Part shown: one piece after another, positions 1 through 5,841 of the stretch
Layout of the letters: each line of letters opens with the position of its first letter
Numbering within the stretch: the stretch's first letter is position 1
Assembly: GCA_045810285.1 (NCBI GenBank)
Contig: JBJMWE010000233.1
Coordinates: 1 to 14,843, forward strand
DNA: 14,843 bases
Origin: Scleromatobacter sp045810285
Lineage (GTDB): Bacteria > Pseudomonadota > Gammaproteobacteria > Burkholderiales > Burkholderiaceae_C
Direction: 5' to 3'
Notes under the pieces: generated by a model
Database searches by the model: none
Told to the model about the DNA's origin: nothing
The model's input: the letters and a program-made list of their open reading frames with translations, nothing else
Made by a program: the position numbers and the translations under genes

Positions 1-73
1 CCACCAGGCCGAGCGCGATCACCAGGAACCCGATCGACGGGCTCCAGCGATCGCTCGTTGAAGGCTCGGCCAC
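1..73 (-). CDS. Possible 5' end of a membrane protein gene (partial)
   Basis: Reading the minus strand from a GTG at 73, 24 codons stay open to the window edge. They give a polar lead (VAEPSTSDRWSPS) followed by a hydrophobic run (IGFLVIALGLV) that looks like the start of a transmembrane helix. The start lies 18 bases beyond the stop of the SGNH hydrolase on the same strand, so the two could be co-transcribed. No strong ribosome binding site is visible before the GTG; only a GGCGG-like stretch is present. A membrane-anchored partner of the secreted hydrolase, such as a lipase-chaperone-type protein, is one possibility, but 24 residues cannot identify a family. This is a weak call. Confidence 0.3.
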   Translation of the reverse strand, partial: MAEPSTSDRWSPSIGFLVIALGLV

Positions 74-91
74 GCGGCCCGCCTGCCGGCG

Positions 92-1201
92 TCAGGGCGC
101 GGCGGCGTTGGACGTCGATACCGTCCAGCCCATGCGCTCGTGGCCGTACTGGTTCCAGATCGGGCTCTTGCCGTTCGTGAACGCGGTGTAGCGTGGTGCG
201 CCCGAACCCGTGGTGCCGCCGAACAGCCCGGCCGTGACGGTGCCGCCCGTGTACGTGGGGTGGGTATCGTCGGACTGGATGTAGTCGTAGCTGGTGCCCG
301 AGGACACGAAGTGCGTGTTGGCGTCGCGGATCGTCGAGCGCCGCGTCGTCGAGATGCGCGCCACGTAGTCGGCCTCGCTTTCGCCGGCCTGGTAGCGCAG
401 GCCGTCGGAGTCGACGAGGCCGTCGGCGTTGCTGTCGTAGTCGGCCCCCATGAACTGCGCGAAGTTGTCCGCGCAGGCGAAGCCCTTCTGGCGCGCGTAC
501 TCGCACATCCAGTAGTTCATCCTGGCCAGCCGCGGCAGGAAGACCTGCTGCAGGTTGACGCTCGCGCCCGTGCCCGCGTCCCTGCACGAGCTGGACGTGT
601 TGTCCGCCGCGTAGCCCGGGTAGTGCAGGTTGGAGATCGACTTGACCTTGACGCCGGCGTACGCGTTGGCGTTGATGTAGTCCATGGCCGCCGCCACGTA
701 CTGCTTGCAGGTGTTGACCGCGGTGTCCATGCCCGAGTAGTCGCAGGTGCCGGTCTGGCTCTTGAACGACGCGCGGGCCTGCAGGCCGTCGTTGCCGCAC
801 ATCTCGAAGGTGACGACGCGCGTCGAGCTGGCCTGCATGTAGGACTTCTCGGCCACGATCTTGTTGTTGTAGACGTCGGAGGCGACGGCGCCGGACTTGG
901 CGCGGCGCACGCTCTCGATGTCGGCGTTCCACAGCGCGGACAGGTACTCCGCGTCCACCGTCGGCGCCGAGTACTTGGCGGCGCTGGTGATGGAGGTGTT
1001 GTAGCCGGCGTAGATCGAATCGCCGTAGGCCACGAGCCGGTACTTGGTGGACGTGCCGGCGCGGTCGATCGTCCACGACACGTTCTGCGTCAGCGTGTTG
1101 GCGCCGGCCTGCGCGGCCAGGCCGGTCAGGACCAGCGCCGGCGCGAGCCGGGCGAGGACGCGCGCGAGGCGTGCGGGGAGGGCGGGAACTCGAGTGCTCA
1201 T
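92..1201 (-). CDS. Secreted SGNH/GDSL-family hydrolase
   Basis: This 369-residue protein is a probable exported esterase or lipase-like hydrolase of the SGNH superfamily. Residues 1-34 form a signal peptide: an Arg-rich start, a hydrophobic core (LAPALVLTGLAA) and a likely cleavage after AGA34. Block I is GDSIYAGY at 60-67 with the candidate nucleophile Ser62. Block III is GND at 136-138. Block V is DDTHP at 311-315, giving the Asp311/His314 pair. A DxNxDGxxD calcium-loop-like motif lies at 256-264. The start at 1201 is preferred over the in-frame ATG at 1207 because AGGAG (1212-1208) sits 6 bases before 1201 but directly abuts 1207. The reading frame stays open upstream to 1672, but that part is antisense to the neighbouring gene and lacks protein-like composition. 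The natural substrate (lipid, acylated polysaccharide or polyester) cannot be read from the sequence. It is divergent from the PEP-CTERM gene. Confidence 0.85.
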   Translation of the reverse strand: MSTRVPALPARLARVLARLAPALVLTGLAAQAGANTLTQNVSWTIDRAGTSTKYRLVAYGDSIYAGYNTSITSAAKYSAPTVDAEYLSALWNADIESVRRAKSGAVASDVYNNKIVAEKSYMQASSTRVVTFEMCGNDGLQARASFKSQTGTCDYSGMDTAVNTCKQYVAAAMDYINANAYAGVKVKSISNLHYPGYAADNTSSSCRDAGTGASVNLQQVFLPRLARMNYWMCEYARQKGFACADNFAQFMGADYDSNADGLVDSDGLRYQAGESEADYVARISTTRRSTIRDANTHFVSSGTSYDYIQSDDTHPTYTGGTVTAGLFGGTTGSGAPRYTAFTNGKSPIWNQYGHERMGWTVSTSNAAAP

Positions 1202-1207
1202 CTGCAT

Positions 1208-1212
1208 CTCCT
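1208..1212 (-). promoter_or_regulatory. Ribosome binding site that decides the SGNH hydrolase start
   Basis: AGGAG on the minus strand lies 6 bases upstream of the ATG at 1201. It has zero spacing to the alternative ATG at 1207, so 1201 is the likely initiation codon. Confidence 0.6.
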
Positions 1213-1590
1213 GGATTTGTGCTTGGGCTGGGGACCAGAACGCTCGAGTCCGGCGAACCTCGTGGGCCCGGATCCGGCGTGACGCGAGTCTGGGCACGCG
1301 ACTCCGGCGCGAGACCCGGGGGAACCCGGTCCGCACGGCAGGGCAGGAACGCGCGGACAAGCACTTGGCTCGCGGAGCCAGCCGACTTGCAAATCGCGAC
1401 CAATTGGCCGCGCTTGGATACGGTGCTAGGTATGCAGAGCACCAGGGGCGACGTCGTCCGCGACTGTTACGCGCGGTCGAGTGAACGGTTCGCCGCGGCG
1501 GCGCCATCCACGCGTGGACGGGAACCGTGCCGGTACCCGTCCGGCCCGCCGCGTCCTGCCGGGCGCGGCGCATGCGCTTTCGCCAAAACC
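1213..1590. other. Divergent spacer between the SGNH hydrolase and PEP-CTERM genes
   Basis: About 400 bases separate the two divergent starts. I see no credible gene here; the open frames are GC-rich shadows extending from the flanking genes. A comparatively AT-richer patch at about 1386-1437 (containing TTGCAAAT, AATTGG and TTGGATAC) is the likeliest place for promoters, but no convincing -35/-10 pair stands out. A sigma-54 GG-N10-GC site was looked for and none was convincing. A strong hairpin lies at 1516-1542 and is listed separately. Confidence 0.5.
1516..1542. repeat. Near-perfect hairpin upstream of the PEP-CTERM gene
   Basis: The outer arms GGACGGG (1516-1522) and CCCGTCC (1536-1542) pair perfectly. 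Nested inside them are ACCG (1524-1527) and CGGT (1531-1534) around a TGC loop. Only an A-A mismatch (1523/1535) interrupts an 11-base-pair stem. It sits about 60 bases before the ATG at 1603, and so would fall in the 5' leader or act as an operator. There is no T-run after it, so it is not a typical intrinsic terminator. Confidence 0.6.
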
Positions 1591-1596
1591 GAGGAG
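1591..1596 (+). promoter_or_regulatory. Ribosome binding site of the TIGR03118/PEP-CTERM gene
   Basis: GAGGAG ends 6 bases before the ATG at 1603. The frame is open further upstream, so this site is what fixes the start. The peptide from 1603 begins with a clean signal sequence, which agrees. Confidence 0.7.
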
Positions 1597-1602
1597 ATCC
1601 CG

Positions 1603-2730
1603 ATGAGAAACCATCCGCTTTCCGTGCCGGCGCTCGCCGTCGCGGCCCTGCTGTGCGCGGCCGCGCCGGCAAGCCAGGCCGTTCCGGTGTCCGTCACGAA
1701 CCTGGTGACCGACGACCAGGCCGCCAATCCCGCGCGCACTACCGACGCCGGCCTCGTCAATGCCTGGGGGCTGTCGTACTCGCCCACCAGCCCGTTCTGG
1801 GTGTCGTCCAATGGTGCGGGCACGTCCACGCTGTACCGCGTCAATCCAGCCACGCAGGCCACCAGCAAGGTGCCGCTGGTGGTGACCATCCCGGGCGCCG
1901 GCAACGTCACGGGCCAGGTGTTCAACGCCGGCGGCGCGGGGCAGTTCAATGGCGACGCGTTCCTGTTCGTGAGCGAGGACGGCACGGTGTCGGGCTGGCG
2001 CGGCGCGCTCGGCACCAACGCCGAGGCGCTGGTCTCCGTCGGCGGCATCTACAAGGGCGCCGCGCTGGCCAGCATCGGCGGCAACAGCTACCTGTACGGC
2101 GCCGACTTCGGCCGCGGCTCGATCGACGTGTTCAAGGGCAACGCGGGCGCGGCCAACCTGGCGGGCACGTTCACCGACCCGAACCTGCCCTCGGGCTACG
2201 TGCCGTTCAACGTCCAGAACCTGGCCGGCTCGCTGTTCGTCACGTACGCGCGACGCGAGGGCAGCAGCACCGACGAGACCGCCGGCGCCGGCTTCGGCTT
2301 CGTCGACCGCTACGACCTGCAGGGCAACCTGCTGGGCCGCGTGGCCAGCGGCGGCGTGCTGGACGCGCCCTGGGGCCTGGCCATCGCGCCGGCGTCGTTC
2401 GGCGCGCTGGCCGGGTCGCTGCTGGTGGGTAATTTCGGCGACGGCCGCATCAGCGCCTTCGACCTGGCCACCGATTCGTTCCTGGGCCAGCTGACCACCG
2501 GCGACGGCCAGGCGCTGGCCATCGACGGCCTGTGGGCGCTCAGCGTGGGCAACGACGGCGGCGCCGGCAGCAGCCAGTCGCTGTACTTCACGGCCGGGCC
2601 GGGCGACGAGTCGCACGGCGTGTTCGGCGTGCTGCAGGTCGTGCCCGAGACCAATCCGGTGGCCATGCTGCTGGCCGGCCTGGCGATGCTGGCCTGGCGC
2701 GGGCGCCGGCGCAACGGCTCGCGGGCGTAG
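1603..2730 (+). CDS. TIGR03118-family exported protein with PEP-CTERM sorting signal
   Basis: This 375-residue protein is predicted to be exported and processed by an exosortase. Residues 1-26 are a signal peptide ending in ASQA. The N-terminal domain carries the family hallmarks NLVTDD (32-37), then LVNAWGLSYSP and PFWVSSNGAGTSTLY. These match the TIGR03118 family, which resembles a repeat or beta-propeller fold and has no known activity. The C-terminus has the tripartite PEP-CTERM form: motif V347-P348-E349-T350-N351-P352, a hydrophobic helix (AMLLAGLAMLAW), then a basic tail (RGRRRNGSRA). The motif is the PETNP variant rather than the more frequent PEPS/T. Known biology of the family implies an exosortase and an exopolysaccharide locus elsewhere in the genome; neither is in this window. 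It is convergent with the YeiH gene, with stop codons 6 bases apart. The role is probably surface- or biofilm-related, which is inference. Confidence 0.9.
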   Translation: MRNHPLSVPALAVAALLCAAAPASQAVPVSVTNLVTDDQAANPARTTDAGLVNAWGLSYSPTSPFWVSSNGAGTSTLYRVNPATQATSKVPLVVTIPGAGNVTGQVFNAGGAGQFNGDAFLFVSEDGTVSGWRGALGTNAEALVSVGGIYKGAALASIGGNSYLYGADFGRGSIDVFKGNAGAANLAGTFTDPNLPSGYVPFNVQNLAGSLFVTYARREGSSTDETAGAGFGFVDRYDLQGNLLGRVASGGVLDAPWGLAIAPASFGALAGSLLVGNFGDGRISAFDLATDSFLGQLTTGDGQALAIDGLWALSVGNDGGAGSSQSLYFTAGPGDESHGVFGVLQVVPETNPVAMLLAGLAMLAWRGRRRNGSRA

Positions 2731-2745
2731 CCGGCGTCAGCCGGC
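2730..2745. terminator. Short hairpin spanning both convergent stop codons
   Basis: GCCGGC (2730-2735) and GCCGGC (2740-2745) can pair around a GTCA loop. The hairpin overlaps the stop codons of the PEP-CTERM gene and the YeiH gene. It is symmetric and so could act on both transcripts, but no T-run follows on either side. In DNA this rich in G+C a 6-base stem may be chance. Confidence 0.25.
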
Positions 2746-3804
2746 GAGCGCGGCCACCCCGGCGTTGATGGCCGCGCCGCCTGCCACCAGCCAGGCGGCC
2801 AGCGCCGCGCCCAGGCCGAGCGGGGCGAGCCCGGCCGCCTTCATCGCGGACAGCCGCGTCGTCAGGCCGAGCGCCGCCATCGCCAGCGCCAGCAGGGCGA
2901 GGTCGACGTTGCCGGCGATGGCGAGTGCCGCGGAGGGCAGCACGTCCAGCGAACGCAGGCCGGACAGCGCGACGAAGCCCAAGGCGAACCAGGGGATCGC
3001 GATGGGAGGGCGCGGCTGGCCGCTCGCCGCCGGACGCGAGCGGGCGGCCCAGGCCGACAGCGCCACGAGGAAGGGCGCCAGCATCATCACGCGCACCATC
3101 TTCGCGATGACGGCGGTGTCGGCCGCGGTCTCGCCCACCGCGTGGCCCGCGGCCACCACCTGGGCGACCTCGTGGATCGTCGAGCCGGCCCACAGGCCGT
3201 ACGACGTCGCCGACACCGGGTGCACGGCCGCCACGGCGTGGTACAGCGCCGGATACAGGAACATCGCGACGCTGCCGAAGCCCACGACGGTGGCCACGGC
3301 GACGGCCACCTGCTCGGGCCGGCCGCGCACGACGGGCGCGGTGGCCAGCACGGCGGCCGCGCCGCAGATCGAGCTGCCGGCGCCGATCAGCAGCGACGTG
3401 GTGCGATCGAGCCCGAACACGCGCGGGCCCAGCGTGCACGCGAGCGCGAAGGTGCTGCACAGCACGGCGGCGTCGATCGCGACGCCGGCGAGACCGACGT
3501 GGCCGATGTCCTGGAAGGTCAGTCGCAGGCCGTACAGCACGATGCCGGCGCGCAGCAGGCGCTGCCTGGCCAGGTCCAGGCCGTCGGCCGACGCGGCGAT
3601 GGCGGACGCCGGCAGCAGGTTGCCCGCGACCAGGCCGATGGCGATGGCCAGCGTGAGCGCGGACAGCCCGTGCGCCTGCGGCCAGCCCAGCGACCCGAAC
3701 GCCGTGGCCGCAGCCGCCACCGCGCCGGCCAGCAGCAGGCCGGGCCGCGGGCGCCAGGGCGCGATGGGCGCGGACGGCGCGGGAAGGGAACGGCTGGCGG
3801 TCAT
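2737..3804 (-). CDS. yeiH: YeiH/UPF0324-family inner-membrane protein (putative sulfate exporter family)
   Basis: This 355-residue polytopic membrane protein is close to the usual family length of about 350. It has roughly ten hydrophobic segments, for example at 22-38, 48-66, 108-125, 163-190, 237-252, 270-285, 297-315 and 328-352. Family signatures are visible: GAGSSICGAAAV at 141-152, followed by LATAPVV, and GSTIHEVAQVVAAG at 207-220. Members are often labelled putative sulfate exporters, but transport has not been firmly shown for most of them, so the substrate is open. Divergence from a LysR gene repeats the yeiE-yeiH arrangement of enterobacteria, which supports both identities. No clear ribosome binding site precedes the ATG at 3804. 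Regulation by the adjacent LysR protein through the shared spacer is likely. Confidence 0.88.
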   Translation of the reverse strand: MTASRSLPAPSAPIAPWRPRPGLLLAGAVAAAATAFGSLGWPQAHGLSALTLAIAIGLVAGNLLPASAIAASADGLDLARQRLLRAGIVLYGLRLTFQDIGHVGLAGVAIDAAVLCSTFALACTLGPRVFGLDRTTSLLIGAGSSICGAAAVLATAPVVRGRPEQVAVAVATVVGFGSVAMFLYPALYHAVAAVHPVSATSYGLWAGSTIHEVAQVVAAGHAVGETAADTAVIAKMVRVMMLAPFLVALSAWAARSRPAASGQPRPPIAIPWFALGFVALSGLRSLDVLPSAALAIAGNVDLALLALAMAALGLTTRLSAMKAAGLAPLGLGAALAAWLVAGGAAINAGVAALAG

Positions 3805-3857
3805 GACGGCGACTCGGATCTGGAAGCGATGGCCGCACTGTGCGCGTTCGCGATCTA

Positions 3858-3896
3858 TCCGTAAAACGAATTGATTTCCTCGTATCTACCTGATTG
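3858..3896. promoter_or_regulatory. AT-richer patch likely holding the divergent yeiH/lysR promoters
   Basis: Within a 110-base divergent spacer this is the only stretch clearly poorer in G+C; it contains GTAAAACGAATTGATTTCC. TTGATT at 3871-3876 could be a -35 for the LysR gene and TATCTA at 3883-3888 resembles a -10 hexamer, but their spacing does not match. No consensus pair can be assigned in either direction. The location of the promoters is therefore inference from base composition. Confidence 0.35.
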
Positions 3897-3911
3897 GCAG
3901 GTAGACTGCCA
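3885..3911. promoter_or_regulatory. Two overlapping inverted repeats: candidate LysR operator or RNA switch
   Basis: TCTACCTG (3885-3892) and CAGGTAGA (3898-3905) form a perfect 8-base inverted repeat with spacer ATTGG. TGGCAG (3895-3900) and CTGCCA (3906-3911) form a second perfect 6-base repeat with spacer GTAGA. The CAG at 3898-3900 belongs to both, so only one cruciform or hairpin can form at a time. The element ends 3 bases before the LysR start at 3915. LysR-type regulators usually bind dyads in such divergent spacers, although the centre here does not fit the classical T-N11-A spacing. Confidence 0.55.
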
Positions 3912-3914
3912 GCC

Positions 3915-4817
3915 ATGCGGATCACCCTGCGCCAGCTCGCCGTCTTCACCGCCGTCGCCGACGCCGGAAGCACGACGGCGGCCGCCGGCCGCATCGCGCT
4001 GTCGCAGTCCGCCACCAGCGCGGCGCTCAACGAGCTGGAGGCCGTGCTCGAGGCGCGCCTGTTCGACCGCGTCGGCACCCGGCTGGTGCTCAACGACACC
4101 GGCCGCGGCCTGCTGCCGCAGGCGCGCGCAGTGCTGGACGGCGCGGCGGGCATCGAGCGCGACTTCGGCATCGCGGGCGCACGCGACGCGGCGGCGCCCG
4201 CGCGCCTGCGCGTGGGCGCGAGCACCACCATCGGCAACTACCTGCTGCCCACGCTGGTGGCCGACTGGCAGCGGACGCGCCCCGACGCGCAGGTCGACGT
4301 GATGATCGCCAACACGGCGGCCGTGGCCGCGGCGGTGGCGCGCATGGAGGTCGACATCGGCCTGATCGAAGGGCCGTGCCACGAGCCCGACGTGGTGGCG
4401 CGGCCGTGGCGCGAGGAGGAACTGGTCATCTGCTGCGCGCCCTCGCACCCGCTGCTGGGCGGCGACCCCGCGCGCAAGCTCGACGTCATGGCGCTGCGCC
4501 GGGCCGCCTGGCTGCTGCGCGAGCCCGGTTCGGGCACGCGCGAGGCCGTGGAGCAGGCGCTGCAGCCGCACCTGCACCAGCTGCGCGAGGGCCTGCGCTT
4601 CGGCGGCACCGAGGCCATCAAGCAGGCGGCGGTCGAGGGCCTGGGGCTCACGTGCCTGTCGCTGTTCGCGGTGCGCGATCTCGTCGCGCTGGGACGGCTC
4701 GTGCGCGTGCGCACGACGCTGCCGCGCCTCGTGCGGCGCTTCTGGCTGGTGCATCACCGGCGCAAGCAGTTCTCGCGGGGCCTCGCGGCGTTCGTCGATT
4801 TCTGCGAACAGGGTTGA
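3915..4817 (+). CDS. LysR-family transcriptional regulator (YeiE/CysL-like)
   Basis: This 300-residue protein has the normal LysR length. Residues 1-60 form the winged helix-turn-helix: MRITLRQLAVFTAVADAGST, then AAGRIALSQSATSAALNELE, then RLFDRVGTRLVLNDTG. Residues of about 90-295 form the periplasmic-binding-like effector domain, opening with LRVGASTTIGNYLLP. The C-terminal segment LVRRFWLVHHRRKQFSRGLAAFVDFC is typical of the family. The ATG at 3915 is preferred over a possible TTG at 3894 because the peptide then begins exactly at the conserved family start; no strong ribosome binding site is visible for either. It most likely autoregulates and controls the divergent YeiH gene through the inverted repeats just upstream. 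The effector ligand is unknown; sulfur compounds are a guess from the YeiE/CysL relatives. Confidence 0.9.
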   Translation: MRITLRQLAVFTAVADAGSTTAAAGRIALSQSATSAALNELEAVLEARLFDRVGTRLVLNDTGRGLLPQARAVLDGAAGIERDFGIAGARDAAAPARLRVGASTTIGNYLLPTLVADWQRTRPDAQVDVMIANTAAVAAAVARMEVDIGLIEGPCHEPDVVARPWREEELVICCAPSHPLLGGDPARKLDVMALRRAAWLLREPGSGTREAVEQALQPHLHQLREGLRFGGTEAIKQAAVEGLGLTCLSLFAVRDLVALGRLVRVRTTLPRLVRRFWLVHHRRKQFSRGLAAFVDFCEQG

Positions 4818-4849
4818 ACGCGCTGCGGTATCGTCGCCGGCTGGCCACG

Positions 4850-4855
4850 AAGGAG
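4850..4855 (+). promoter_or_regulatory. Ribosome binding site of the maiA-like gene
   Basis: AAGGAG ends 9 bases before the ATG at 4865. The same frame is open upstream across the LysR gene, so this site marks the true start. Confidence 0.65.
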
Positions 4856-4864
4856 AAGCCCCGC

Positions 4865-5551
4865 ATGACCCGACCCGCCGACGACGATCGCTTCGAGATC
4901 CATGGCTTCTGGCGCACGTCCGCCACCTACCGGGTGCGCGTCGCGTTCCACCTCAAGGGCGTCAAGCCGCGCGAGACGGTCGTCGACATGGATGGCGGCG
5001 AACAGGACGGCGAGGCCTACCGCCGCCTCAACCCGCTGGGCGGCCTGCCGGCGGTGGTCGACCACGGCCCCGGCCAGCCGCCGGTGCCGCTCACGCAGTC
5101 GCTGGCCATCCTCGAATTCCTCGACGAGCTCTACCCGCAGCCGCCGCTGCTGCCCAGCGATGCGCACGGCCGGGCCCGCGTGCGCTCGCTGGCGCAGATG
5201 CTCGCGGCCGACACCCACCCGCTGATCACGCCGCGCGTGCGCAAGTACCTGTCGACCGTGGGCGGCTTCGACGCCGACGCCTCGCGCGCCTGGCTCGTCC
5301 ACTGGCTGGGCACCGGCTTGCGCGCCGTCGAACAGCGCCTGGCCACCGAGCCCGGCACCGGCCGCTTCTGCCACGGCGACCAGCCCACCATCGCCGACAT
5401 CTGCCTGGCCAGCCTGTTCATGGTCACGCGCGTGCTCAAGATCGACATCGACGACATCCCGGTCTCCACGCGCGTCGTGGCCGAGTGCGAGCGCCTGCCG
5501 GCGTTCGCGGCCGCCGCGCCGGCACGGCAGCTGGGCGCGCCGGCGCTCTGA
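4865..5551 (+). CDS. maiA: Maleylacetoacetate isomerase-like glutathione S-transferase (zeta class)
   Basis: This 228-residue protein has the normal size for a zeta-class GST. Family members isomerise maleylacetoacetate or maleylpyruvate using glutathione, in tyrosine/homogentisate or gentisate breakdown in the cytoplasm. The N-terminal thioredoxin fold has the active-site strip T18-S19-A20-T21-Y22-R23-V24-R25 and the cis-proline motif NPLGGLPAV (56-64, Pro62). It also has TQS at 77-79 for the glutathione gamma-glutamyl group. The helical C-terminal domain carries FCHGDQPTIADICLASL, matching the conserved region of the family. The Cys of the eukaryotic SSC motif is Ala here, as in a number of bacterial members; Ser19 is kept. 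No fumarylacetoacetase, homogentisate dioxygenase or gentisate gene is adjacent, so the specific reaction is inferred. It lies 47 bases downstream of the LysR gene on the same strand and may be co-transcribed with it. Confidence 0.8.
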   Translation: MTRPADDDRFEIHGFWRTSATYRVRVAFHLKGVKPRETVVDMDGGEQDGEAYRRLNPLGGLPAVVDHGPGQPPVPLTQSLAILEFLDELYPQPPLLPSDAHGRARVRSLAQMLAADTHPLITPRVRKYLSTVGGFDADASRAWLVHWLGTGLRAVEQRLATEPGTGRFCHGDQPTIADICLASLFMVTRVLKIDIDDIPVSTRVVAECERLPAFAAAAPARQLGAPAL

Positions 5552-5617
5552 GGGGCGCCGGAGCCGGCCCCCCCTTGCCCAGCGGCTCGCCGGGAGCAAG
5601 CCGGCGGCGGCCGCGGC
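5552..5617. repeat. GC-rich direct repeat, copy A, with CTTG/CAAG hairpin
   Basis: This copy begins right after the maiA stop and aligns by eye at roughly 85% with 5767-5832. Both copies share the order CGGAGCCGG, CCCCTTG, CGGCTCGCCGGG, CAAG, GGCGGCGGCCG. A hairpin with arms CTTG (5574-5577) and CAAG (5597-5600) and an inner CGG/CCG pair is kept in both copies although the bases between differ. It could help terminate maiA transcripts, but no T-run follows. Confidence 0.6.
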
Positions 5618-5623
5618 GCCGGA

Positions 5624-5646
5624 GGGGTCTGGCTCCGCCCGGACAG
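5624..5646. repeat. Degenerate third copy of the REP-like arm
   Basis: The 23 bases from 5624 match those from 5731 at 19 of 23 positions, in the same orientation; GGGGTC and CCGCCCGGA are identical in both. It appears to be an older or diverged copy of the arm that forms the inverted repeat at 5672-5749. Confidence 0.5.
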
Positions 5647-5671
5647 GGTCACCGGAACGCCGACGACGCTT

Positions 5672-5749
5672 CCGGGCTGTGCCTGACCCCGAATCGATTC
5701 GCCGGCTCGTGGAATGCCTCCGTCGAACGCGGGGTCAGACACCGCCCGG
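5672..5749. repeat. REP/BIME-like inverted repeat with 20-base arms
   Basis: The left arm (5672-5691, CCGGGC-T-GTG-C-CTGACCCCG) and right arm (5730-5749) are inverted copies matching at 18 of 20 positions. The 38-base centre begins with a 12-base perfect palindrome, CGAATCGATTCG, at 5690-5701. It lies between the convergent maiA-like and helicase genes, where repetitive extragenic palindromes typically sit. No transposase is next to it in this window. It could also serve as a bidirectional terminator or transcript-end stabiliser. Assignment to the REP class is inference from structure and location. Confidence 0.6.
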
Positions 5750-5766
5750 AGAGTCCTTGGCCGTCC

Positions 5767-5832
5767 GGGGCGCGGCGGAGCCGGACCCCTTGGCCGGCGG
5801 CTCGCCGGGGCAAGGCGGCGGCGGCCGGGGCG
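5767..5832. repeat. GC-rich direct repeat, copy B, with conserved hairpin
   Basis: This is the second copy of the 5552-5617 unit, ending 9 bases before the helicase stop. Its hairpin is CCTTG (5788-5792), CGGCG (5795-5799), CGCCG (5803-5807), CAAGG (5811-5815). The stem has changed relative to copy A while pairing is kept, which suggests the structure matters or spreads as a unit. On the minus strand it lies just downstream of the helicase gene and could contribute to its transcript end. Confidence 0.6.
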
Positions 5833-5841
5833 CGTCGACCG

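Noticed and set aside
1365..1420. Sigma-54 type promoter (GG-N10-GC) before the PEP-CTERM gene
   Set aside because: TTGGC and TTGC elements are present, but the spacing between the invariant GG and GC is 13 or 20 bases, not 10.
4376..5551. A LysR-GST fusion suggested by an open frame running into the maiA-like gene
   Set aside because: The upstream part is out of frame with the LysR protein and low-complexity; AAGGAG and an ATG at 4865 mark a normal separate start.
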